NCBI GenBank assembly: GCA_002305995.1 | Contig: DBRN01000018.1 | Location: 1-34,076, forward strand | Reading direction: 5' to 3' | DNA length: 34,076 nt | DNA from: Atopobiaceae bacterium UBA1367 | GTDB lineage: Bacteria > Actinomycetota > Coriobacteriia > Coriobacteriales > Atopobiaceae | Part shown: piece by piece, positions 24,177 through 31,291 of the stretch | Layout: the number at the start of each line of letters is the position of its first letter | Position numbering within the stretch: the first letter of the stretch is position 1 | Notes under the pieces: generated by a model | Told to the model about the DNA's origin: nothing | The model's database searches: none | What the model saw: the letters and a program-made list of their open reading frames with translations, nothing else | Program-made: the position numbers and the translations under genes

Positions 24177-24617
24177 ATGGACAGAGCCGAGCTCAAGGGG
24201 CTGCTGCCCCATCGCGAACCCATGCTGCTGCTGGATGATGCCAGCGTGGTGGACGGGGAGGCCGTCGGGCACCTGACCATCACGGGCGACGAGTTCTTCG
24301 TCCGCGGGCACTTTCCGGGCAACCCCGTGGTCCCCGGCGTCATCCTCTGCGAGATGCTCGCGCAGAACTGCTGCGTGCTGCTGGGTGAGGGGGGAGCCAC
24401 CGAGGGCACGACCCCCTACTACACGAGCCTTGACAAGGTGCGCTTCAGGCGTCCCGTGCGCCCGGGCGACACCGTCGAGCTGCGCTGTCGCATCACGCGC
24501 GAGCGGGGGCCCTTCCACTTTGCCACGGGAGAGGCATGTGTCGATGGCGTCACGTGCTGCACGGCGGAGATGTCGTTCGCGCTGATGCCCACCGATGACG
24601 CGGATGGCGGGCAGTAA
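24177..24617 (+). CDS. fabZ: 3-hydroxyacyl-ACP dehydratase FabZ
   Basis: This 146-aa hot-dog-fold enzyme removes water from 3-hydroxyacyl-ACP. The catalytic H45 lies in GHFPGNPVVPGV and E59 in ILCEMLAQ. The N-terminus LLPHREPMLLLDD is typical of FabZ. The stop shares bases with the accC start (TAATG). It may also isomerise double bonds as some anaerobe FabZ proteins do, which the sequence does not show. Confidence 0.95.
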   Translation: MDRAELKGLLPHREPMLLLDDASVVDGEAVGHLTITGDEFFVRGHFPGNPVVPGVILCEMLAQNCCVLLGEGGATEGTTPYYTSLDKVRFRRPVRPGDTVELRCRITRERGPFHFATGEACVDGVTCCTAEMSFALMPTDDADGGQ

Positions 24618-25957
24618 TGTTTCCCAAGATCCTCGTGGCCAACCGGGGTGAGATCGCCGTCCGCGTGATCAGGGCCTGCAAGGAGATGGGCGTCAGGACG
24701 GTGGCCGTGTGCTCGACGGCGGACGCCGAGGCCTTCCACGCGCAGATCGCCGACGAGGCCTACTGCATCGGCGACGCACGTCCGCAGGAGTCCTACCTCG
24801 ACTCGGACGCCATCCTCACCGTGGCGCTGGAAAGTGGTGCCACGGTCGTCCACCCCGGCTACGGCTTCCTCTCCGAGTCTGCCGACTTCGCGCGGAGCTG
24901 CCGCGAGTGCGGCATCGTCTTCGTTGGTCCCTCGCCCGAGGTCATCGAGCGCATGGGCGACAAGGAGGCCGCCCGCAGGACCGCACGGGAGGCGGGCGTC
25001 CCCATCGTCGCGGGATGCGACCTGCTGCGTGACGGGAGCCATGCGCTGAGCGAGGCGAGACGGATCGGATGCCCGCTCCTGATCAAGGCTCGCTCCGGGG
25101 GAGGGGGCCGCGGCATACGCCTCGTGGAGCGCCCCGAGGACGCCCCGGCGGCCTACCTCGCCGCCCAGGCGGAGGCCGAGGCGGCCTTCGGCGACGGAGG
25201 CTGCTACATGGAGCGCCTCATCCGGCCCGCCCATCATGTGGAGGTGCAGGTGCTCGCGGACGCGAGCGGCAACGTGGTCACGCTCGGGGAGCGCGAGTGC
25301 TCCGTGCAGCGCCGCAACCAGAAGCTCCTCGAGGAGAGCCCCAGCCCCTCCGTCACGCCCGAGGCGCGCGAGCTCATGCACGAGGCCGCGCGCCGTCTCG
25401 CCCGCGCCGTGGACTACGTGGGCGTGGGCACCATCGAGTACCTCTACTCCGACGACGGCTCGTTCGCCTTCATGGAGATGAACACGCGCCTGCAGGTGGA
25501 GCATCCCGTGACCGAGATGGTCACAGGTATCGACCTGGTCAAGTGGCAGCTGCGCGTGGCCGCTGGGGTCGAGCTGCCCTTTGCGCAGCGGGACGTCCGG
25601 GTGAGCGGGCATGCCATCGAGTGCCGCATCAACGCGGAGACGCCCGACTTCCTCCCCTCCTGCGGGCGCATCGACACGCTCCATGTGCCGGGAGGCCCCT
25701 GGGTGCGCTTCGACACGGCCCTGTTCCAGGGGGGCCAGGTCCCACCCTACTACGACTCCCTCCTGGGCAAGGTCATCGTGAGCTCGCCGTCACGGGAGGA
25801 GGCCATCCGCAAGATGCGATCGGCCCTGGGCGAGCTGGTGATCGAGGGGGTGCAGGAGAACTCCGAGCTCCAGCTCGACATCCTGTCCCATCGCGAGTTC
25901 GTCTCGGGCACCTACCACACCGACCTCATGGAGCACCTCTATGCTGAGCCTGCGTAG
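24617..25957 (+). CDS. accC: Biotin carboxylase AccC
   Basis: AccC (446 aa) uses ATP and bicarbonate to carboxylate biotin on AccB. It is an ATP-grasp enzyme with the N-terminal ILVANRGEIAVRVIRA, HPGYGFLSE, the glycine-rich loop KARSGGGGRGIRLV, and EMNTRLQVEHPVTE. The ligands E287, N289 and R291 correspond to E. coli E288, N290 and R292. Length is normal. The end overlaps accDA by 17 nt in another frame. Confidence 0.95.
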   Translation: MFPKILVANRGEIAVRVIRACKEMGVRTVAVCSTADAEAFHAQIADEAYCIGDARPQESYLDSDAILTVALESGATVVHPGYGFLSESADFARSCRECGIVFVGPSPEVIERMGDKEAARRTAREAGVPIVAGCDLLRDGSHALSEARRIGCPLLIKARSGGGGRGIRLVERPEDAPAAYLAAQAEAEAAFGDGGCYMERLIRPAHHVEVQVLADASGNVVTLGERECSVQRRNQKLLEESPSPSVTPEARELMHEAARRLARAVDYVGVGTIEYLYSDDGSFAFMEMNTRLQVEHPVTEMVTGIDLVKWQLRVAAGVELPFAQRDVRVSGHAIECRINAETPDFLPSCGRIDTLHVPGGPWVRFDTALFQGGQVPPYYDSLLGKVIVSSPSREEAIRKMRSALGELVIEGVQENSELQLDILSHREFVSGTYHTDLMEHLYAEPA

Positions 25958-27767
25958 GAAGCAACGGAAGAGCGAGAACGTGCTGGAATCGCCCGTCACC
26001 GAGGTGCCGGTGGAGGTTCCGGCCCGTCATCTCTTCGTCAAGTGCCCGCACTGCCGCCGCGCGACGGACGCCACCCAGCTTGCCGACAACCTCGACGTGT
26101 GCCCCCGCTGCGGGCATCACCTGCGCGTGGAGGCACGCCGCAGGCTCCAGATGACCGTGGACCGCAACACCTTCGAGGAGATGGACGCGACCATGGAGGC
26201 CAGGGACTTCCTGGGCTTCCCGGGCTATGCCGAGAAGCTGGAGCGGGCGCGCCTCAGCACCGGCGAGAACGATGCCGTGATCTGTGGCGTGGGCTCCATC
26301 GGGGGCGGTCGGTGTGGCATCTTCGTGATGGACTCCGGCTTCATGATGGGGTCCATGGGGTCGGTGGTGGGCGAGAAGGTCTGCCGCCTGTTCGAGCGCG
26401 CGACGGAGCTGCGCCTGCCCGTGGTGGGGTTCACGGTCTCGGGGGGCGCCCGCATGCAGGAGGGGACTACCTCGCTCATGCAGATGGCGAAGGTCTCTGC
26501 GGCGGTGCGCCGCCACCATGATGCCGGGCTGCTCTATGTCGTGGTCCTGACCGACCCCACCTCGGGTGGGGTGACCGCGAGCTTTGCCATGGAAGGCGAC
26601 GTCTGCCTTGCGGAGCCTGGCGCGCTCGTGGCGTTCGCTGGTCCGCGCGTGGTGGAGCAGACGGTGCACCGACACCTGCCGCCGGGCTTCCAGCGGGCCG
26701 AGTTCCAGCTCGAGCATGGCTTCGTGGACCAGATCGTGCCCCGCAGCGACCTGCCCGCGAAGATCGCGGGCATCCTCGCGCTCCATGGCGGCGCGCCCCG
26801 CGCCTCGCTGGACGAGGGGGTGGCGCCCTCGTCTCCCACGTCCGAGGAGGGGGCGCGCCGCCCAGCGGATGCGACTCCGGCATCCGGGCGAGATGCCGAG
26901 CCTGCGCCTGAGGGACGTCCCACCCATGCGCCCGAGGAGGCTCTCGTCGCCTCGGGCGGACATGCGAGCGCGAGCCAGGAGCGCGACGCCTACCAGCTGC
27001 TGCAGGCCATCCGCTCGGCCGACCGCCCCACGGTCCTGCCCCTGATCGGACAGGTCTTCGACGGCTTCGAGGAGATGCATGGCGACCGGCTCTTCGGTGA
27101 CGATGCCGCACTGGTCGCGGGCATCGCCTGGCTGGGGGACGGGCCCGTCACCGTGATCGGCACGGAGCGCGGCTCCGACACCGCCGAGCGCGTGCGCCGC
27201 AACTTTGGCTCGGCTCACCCGGAGGGGTACCGCAAGGCCCTGCGCCTCATGCGCCAGGCCGAGAGCTTCGGTCGCCCCGTGGTGTGCCTCGTGGACACCT
27301 CCGGCGCGTACTGCGGCGTGGGGGCCGAGGAGCGTGGCCAGGGCGAGGCGATCGCGTCCAACCTCATGGCCATGAGCGCCCTCAGGGTTCCCATCGTCAC
27401 CGTGGTGGTGGGCGAGGGCGGTTCCGGGGGCGCGCTGGCCCTGGCCCTTGCCGATCGTGTCCTCATGCTGTCGGGCGCGGTCTACTCGGTGGTGAGTCCC
27501 GAGGGCGCGGCCTCCATCCTCTGGAAGACCGCCGACCGTGCCCCCGAGGCGGCCCGGGCCCTGCGCATCACCTCGGATGACCTGCTTGAGCTGGGCGTGG
27601 TGGACGACGTCCTGGACGACGAGGGGCTGGGCACCGACGAGTTTGCCCGGAGGCTCTCCCGGAGGCTCCGGCGGGAGATCGACGACCTCTGCTCCCTCGA
27701 CGTCGCGACGCTGCTTGACAGGCGCTACGCACGCTTCCGCAGGATGGGGGAGAGGGGCATATGCTGA
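25941..27767 (+). CDS. accDA: Acetyl-CoA carboxylase carboxyltransferase, AccD-AccA fusion
   Basis: This 608-aa protein joins the two carboxyltransferase subunits, which are separate in E. coli. Residues 1-285 are AccD: a zinc finger with C35, C38, C54 and C57, then the crotonase-fold core with FTVSGGARMQEG and DPTSGGVTASF. An Ala/Pro/acidic linker (about 286-345) leads to AccA (about 346-608) with EMHGDRLFGDDAAL, HPEGYRKALRLM and VGEGGSGGALALALAD. The fusion fixes a 1:1 ratio. Its start overlaps accC, and its stop overlaps the degV start. Similar fusions are known in Actinobacteria. Confidence 0.94.
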   Translation: MLSLRRKQRKSENVLESPVTEVPVEVPARHLFVKCPHCRRATDATQLADNLDVCPRCGHHLRVEARRRLQMTVDRNTFEEMDATMEARDFLGFPGYAEKLERARLSTGENDAVICGVGSIGGGRCGIFVMDSGFMMGSMGSVVGEKVCRLFERATELRLPVVGFTVSGGARMQEGTTSLMQMAKVSAAVRRHHDAGLLYVVVLTDPTSGGVTASFAMEGDVCLAEPGALVAFAGPRVVEQTVHRHLPPGFQRAEFQLEHGFVDQIVPRSDLPAKIAGILALHGGAPRASLDEGVAPSSPTSEEGARRPADATPASGRDAEPAPEGRPTHAPEEALVASGGHASASQERDAYQLLQAIRSADRPTVLPLIGQVFDGFEEMHGDRLFGDDAALVAGIAWLGDGPVTVIGTERGSDTAERVRRNFGSAHPEGYRKALRLMRQAESFGRPVVCLVDTSGAYCGVGAEERGQGEAIASNLMAMSALRVPIVTVVVGEGGSGGALALALADRVLMLSGAVYSVVSPEGAASILWKTADRAPEAARALRITSDDLLELGVVDDVLDDEGLGTDEFARRLSRRLRREIDDLCSLDVATLLDRRYARFRRMGERGIC

Positions 27768-28621
27768 CGGTCGTCACCGACTCCACGGTCATGCTCACGC
27801 GCAGGGAGGCAGCCGAGCTGGGTGTGGTCGTCATGCCCATGAGCTACTCGCTTGATGGCGTCGTCCACCGGGAGGGCTTCATGGGGGAGAACAGCGACTA
27901 CGGCTTCGCGCTCGCCGCCGCGACGCTGCGCGAGACGATGCCGTTCTACCCCTCCGAGTGCACGCGCACGATCCGCTCCTGCCTCGAGAGGGGGGAGGAC
28001 GTCCTCTGCGTGACCATGTCCTCCCGGCTCTCCGGCGCCTTCCGCAGCGCCGTCGCGGCAGCCGACGAGGTCAGACGAGCATACGACGAGAGGCTTCCAG
28101 CCCATCTCGCGGTGCTCGACTCGTGGGGCACGGCACCAGGGCTCGAGCTCGTGGTGCGCCATGCCCGCCTCCTCGCGGATGCCGGCGTGGGCTTCGATGA
28201 CATGCTCGTCGCCCTTCGTGCGTACCGGGGACGCACGGGCATCTCCTTCGCCGTACCCGACATGGCGGCCCTTCGTCGCTCTGGGAGGCTGGGGGCAACG
28301 AGGCGGTCCGTCACCGCACAGCTCGACCGCTATCCCGTGTTTTGCCTGCGACAAGGCGCGATAGAGACCGTCGAGGTGGCCCGTGGCACGGTGAGGATGG
28401 CACGGACGCTCTCGCGTCTCGTGCCGGTCGAGGTGCGCACGCTCTACGTGTCCTGCTTTGGCCCGCCGGGTCCGGCGGCCCGACAGCTCCTTCTCGAGCT
28501 GCGGAGGAGCCATCCCCGTGCCAAGGTTCTCGTGAAGGACGGTGGGCCCGTCCTGAGCTGCCACCTGGGACTGGGCACGGTGGCGTTGTGCTGGGGCCCC
28601 GTCGGTGAGGGGGAGGCGTGA
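27761..28621 (+). CDS. DegV-family fatty acid-binding protein
   Basis: This 286-aa protein matches the DegV fold, which binds a fatty acid in a buried pocket; FakB members present it to the kinase FakA for phosphorylation. The N-terminal TVVTDSTVMLTRREAAELG, SECTRTI and the MSSRLSGAFRSA block are family features. It overlaps accDA and starts at ATG 27761. Its place in the fab operon suggests a role in fatty acid uptake or feedback; no FakA is present in the window. Confidence 0.87.
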   Translation: MLTVVTDSTVMLTRREAAELGVVVMPMSYSLDGVVHREGFMGENSDYGFALAAATLRETMPFYPSECTRTIRSCLERGEDVLCVTMSSRLSGAFRSAVAAADEVRRAYDERLPAHLAVLDSWGTAPGLELVVRHARLLADAGVGFDDMLVALRAYRGRTGISFAVPDMAALRRSGRLGATRRSVTAQLDRYPVFCLRQGAIETVEVARGTVRMARTLSRLVPVEVRTLYVSCFGPPGPAARQLLLELRRSHPRAKVLVKDGGPVLSCHLGLGTVALCWGPVGEGEA

Positions 28622-29478
28622 GGCTGGTGCCACGGCCAGGTGTCCCGCACTCCCGCGCCTCCCTTGCGAAGGCATCGCGCGTTGCGGCGAGCATCGTGCA
28701 CGCGGGCGAGGTCAGCTCCACGAACGACCTCGCCCGTGCCCTCTTTGCGCCTGGTGCGCCAAAGGCACCCAACGCTCCGGCACCTGACATGGACCCTGCG
28801 GTTCACCTCGTTCTGGCGGACGTGCAGACCCGTGGAAGGGGGCGGCTCGGACGCACGTGGGCAAGCGTGCCCGACAGCTCCCTCACGGCCTCGTTTGTCG
28901 TGGGGCTTTCACCTGGGTTTTTGTCGAGCGAGGGCGCCGGGTGGGTCACGACTGCTGCGGGCCTCGCGGCGATTGGTGCCCTGCGCGCCGTGGACCCCTC
29001 CCTGCCCCTCTCACTCAAATGGCCCAACGACGTCCTCTGTGACGGTCGGAAGCTCGGAGGCATCCTCTGCGAGCTTGCGGGTCCGCCGACAGATGTTGCC
29101 GTCGTGGTCGTGGGCGTGGGGATGAACCTCTTCGTACCCGCAGACAGGCTGCCCACACCCATCGCGACCTCACTCCAGCTTCATGCGCGCTGTCTGCCCG
29201 CCTTCGAGGAGCTGCGCGACGAGCTCTGCGCGGGGATCGCGGATGGTCTCGGGAGCCTCCTTGGCCTGTTGCTGCGGGAAGGTTCCGAGCCACTGCGGGA
29301 GCGTGCGACGCGCGAGAGCCACACGCTCGGACGCGACGTGGAGGTCGGGCTTGCGGGTGGCGAGGTCCTGCGTGGTCGGGCCGTTGCCCTCACCCCGGCG
29401 GCCGCGCTCGAGCTGGAGCTTCCCGACGGAACACGTCGCGTGGTGACTGCGGGCGACGTGGGTGCCCTTCCGGCTTAG
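28618..29478 (+). CDS. birA: Biotin--[acetyl-CoA-carboxylase] ligase (class I BirA)
   Basis: This 286-aa protein attaches biotin to AccB. It has STNDLA (34-39), QTRGRGRLGRTW (70-81), KWPNDVL and GVGMNL. It has no N-terminal helix-turn-helix, so it is a monofunctional ligase and not a repressor. An Ala/Pro-rich insert (about 44-60) precedes the core and is unusual. The GTG start overlaps the degV stop. It closes the operon and joins biotinylation to fatty acid synthesis. Confidence 0.92.
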   Translation: MRLVPRPGVPHSRASLAKASRVAASIVHAGEVSSTNDLARALFAPGAPKAPNAPAPDMDPAVHLVLADVQTRGRGRLGRTWASVPDSSLTASFVVGLSPGFLSSEGAGWVTTAAGLAAIGALRAVDPSLPLSLKWPNDVLCDGRKLGGILCELAGPPTDVAVVVVGVGMNLFVPADRLPTPIATSLQLHARCLPAFEELRDELCAGIADGLGSLLGLLLREGSEPLRERATRESHTLGRDVEVGLAGGEVLRGRAVALTPAAALELELPDGTRRVVTAGDVGALPA

Positions 29479-29557
29479 GGTGGTCCCTGCTCGTCGGCGT
29501 CGCCGTGGGCGCCTGCACGCCTGTCGAGAGCTCTTCCGACGTGGATGGCGCTCGGCC

Positions 29558-30038
29558 GGAAAGGGAAAGCCCGACTTGTGCGAGCAGTGCATCGCCGGCG
29601 GAAAGGGAATCCCCGACCTGTGCGAGCAGTGCACTGGTGCCGGAAAGGAAATCTCCGAGTTGTGCGAGCAGTGCACTGGTGCCGGAAAGGAAATCTCCGA
29701 GTTGTGCGCGATGGCGCCCGGCCCTGGAAAGGAAAAGCCCGAGTTGTGAGAGGCTGGAGCCTGTGGTGGAAAGGTTTTCCTCGACTTCTGAGCCCTATCG
29801 GTCCGCACAACTCGGCATTTTCCTTTCCGGTGGGACCTCATGTCGCGCACAATTCGACATTTTCCTTTCCGGCACCAGCGCCGGTCGCGCACAACTCGGC
29901 ATTTTCCTTTCCGATGAAGGAGCAGACCCCTCACAACTCGGGCTTTTCCTTTCCAGGGCCGGGTGCCACCCCGCATAACTCACGGATTCCCTTTCCGGCA
30001 CTAGCGCAGAGCCCGCACAAGTCGTCGTGTCCCTTTCC
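29558..30038. repeat. 42-bp-period inverted repeat array 2 (12 copies)
   Basis: Twelve 24-nt cores occur at exact 42-nt steps. Forward cores start at 29558, 29600, 29642, 29684, 29726 and 29768; reverse cores start at 29805, 29847, 29889, 29931, 29973 and 30015. The forward core at 29768 is the central variant. The units 29624-29665 and 29666-29707 are identical over all 42 bp, so at least one copy arose by recent tandem duplication. The array lies between birA and trxA, whose transcription converges here. No gene is credible inside it: the open frames only follow the 42-nt period (14 codons). Confidence 0.95.
29768..29791 (+). repeat. Central variant copy of array 2
   Basis: The last forward copy before the inversion reads GGAAAGG, then TTTTCC, then TCGACTTCTGA. 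It has a T-tract where ordinary copies have an A-tract. It closely matches the minus-strand copy at the centre of array 1 (315-338), although ordinary copies differ more. A 13-nt gap (29792-29804) separates it from the first reverse copy. Confidence 0.8.
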
Positions 30039-30374
30039 GTCCCATCCTCGGCATCGTACCGACCGGATCGAGGCCGGGGATCCGCGCGAAACCAACGCGG
30101 TGTCCCTGTGACACGTCCCTTGTGCCAGGCTGCCGGATGCCGATTCTTCGCGCTTGCTCACGAGGGCTGGCCTCTCAGGCTGCTGGTCGAGCCGCTCGCT
30201 CTACACCCATGGCCCACCCGCGTGCACGCCCGTCATCAACGCAGCTGTCCACCGCGTTCACAAACCACCTGGACGAGCCTGCCGATCTGCCACGATGAGC
30301 CCACGCGAGCGAGCGGGCCGGCAGCCGCACGCCACCAACCCGCCCGCATTGACGCAGATGCGTGACTGTTGCCC
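30039..30374. other. Gene-free spacer between array 2 and trxA
   Basis: These 336 nt hold no gene I can support. The frames that are open through it have no recognisable protein or ribosome site. A GTGTC/GACAC hairpin (30100-30114) and the minus-strand TGGCACAAGGG repeat are the only features found. The remainder (30131-30374) shows nothing. Confidence 0.5.
30106..30127 (-). repeat. GGCACAAGGG-type repeat flanking array 2
   Basis: On the minus strand this reads TGGCACAAGGGACGTGTCAC. The first 11 bases are identical to the copy beside array 1 (518-528). Its distance from the array edge is about 70 nt here and 12 nt at array 1. On the plus strand it follows a short GTGTC/GACAC inverted repeat. 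Confidence 0.5.
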
Positions 30375-30695
30375 TCAGCCGAGGAGCGCGTCGAGCTTCT
30401 GCTCGAGCACGGCCTGGGATGCGCCACCGACATGGGTGTCGACGACCTTGCCGCCCTTCATGAAGACGAAGTAGGGGATGCTCATGACACGGAACGCCTG
30501 GGAGAGTTCCCGCTGCTCGTCTGAGTTGACCTTGCCGACCTTGACCCTGCCAGCGTACTTCTCGGCAAGTCGCGTGACAACCGGGCCCATGGCGCGGCAC
30601 GGGCCGCACCAGTCAGCGTAGAAGTCGATCATGACGGGGATGTCGCTCTTGGCGACCTCTTGCTCGTAGTTCTGGGATGTGAACCGGTACTCCAT
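30375..30695 (-). CDS. trxA: Thioredoxin
   Basis: This 106-aa cytoplasmic thiol-disulfide reductant has the active site WCGPC, the cis-proline segment MSIPYFVFMKGG and a standard thioredoxin fold length. The N-terminus is MEYRFTSQNYEQEV, with no signal peptide. AAGGAGGTCACC directly precedes the ATG on the minus strand. It is transcribed divergently from the HxlR regulator over 103 nt, which suggests control by that regulator, and faces array 2 at its 3' end. Confidence 0.95.
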   Translation of the reverse strand: MEYRFTSQNYEQEVAKSDIPVMIDFYADWCGPCRAMGPVVTRLAEKYAGRVKVGKVNSDEQRELSQAFRVMSIPYFVFMKGGKVVDTHVGGASQAVLEQKLDALLG

Positions 30696-30734
30696 GGTGA
30701 CCTCCTTGTTGCCTGTGTTCTGTCGAGTACCACG

Positions 30735-30750
30735 ATATCAGGTATGATAT
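30735..30750. promoter_or_regulatory. Palindrome between trxA and the HxlR-type regulator
   Basis: ATATCA-N4-TGATAT is a perfect 6-bp-arm inverted repeat in an AT-rich patch of the divergent intergenic region. It is the best candidate operator for the HxlR-type protein. A TATAAC at 30768-30773 could be the -10 of the regulator gene. Confidence 0.5.
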
Positions 30751-30798
30751 TCTGAGCAAGTACGCAGTATAACCTTATGTGGTAAGGACGACCTGACC

Positions 30799-31149
30799 AT
30801 GGCTCCAAGCTCATCGTATCCATGCGACAACGTCGATCCCGGCATCGCCGGCCCTGGCTGCGCCCTCAAGAAGGTCCTCGACGTCGTGGGAGGCAAGTGG
30901 AAGATCCTCCTGCTCTGCGCCCTCGACGAGGGCGGGACCCTCCGCTACGGCGAGCTCCGCCGCAGGGTCTACGGCATCACCAACACCATGCTTTCCGCCT
31001 CGCTCAGGGAGCTTGAGTCCGACGGGCTGGTGCTGCGCAGGCAGTATCCCGAGATGCCCGTCCGCGTGGAATACTCCCTCACCGGGAAGGGCGCCAGCCT
31101 CATACCCATCCTGCTGGAGCTCAAGGGGTGGGGGGACGAGAACCTCTAG
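30799..31149 (+). CDS. HxlR-family transcriptional regulator
   Basis: This 116-aa winged-helix protein has the HxlR signature: C22 followed by VLDVVGGKWKILLLCAL, then LRYGELRRRVYGITNTMLSASLRELESDGLV and the wing PVRVEYSLTGKG. Two cysteines (C9, C22) near the N-terminus, and another at 39, could sense thiol or electrophile stress as in some members (for example YodB, HypR). It is divergent from thioredoxin and upstream of a sulfur-handling reductase, which fits redox control. The inducer is not known. Confidence 0.9.
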   Translation: MAPSSSYPCDNVDPGIAGPGCALKKVLDVVGGKWKILLLCALDEGGTLRYGELRRRVYGITNTMLSASLRELESDGLVLRRQYPEMPVRVEYSLTGKGASLIPILLELKGWGDENL

Positions 31150-31291
31150 CCTCGCCATGCGCGCCGGGACCCCGCCCGGGTGAAGCCAGTGTCCTCCAGT
31201 GCCATTGGGGGGAGTCGCTGGCCCGTGGGCGGCGAGCCATGCATACTAGTGCCATGCACACCTGTGTCCAAGACCCATGAGGGGGAGAGCC

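Noticed and set aside
30027..30365. 112-aa plus-strand frame after array 2
   Set aside because: It begins inside the repeat, has no ribosome site or known family, and overlaps nothing conserved.
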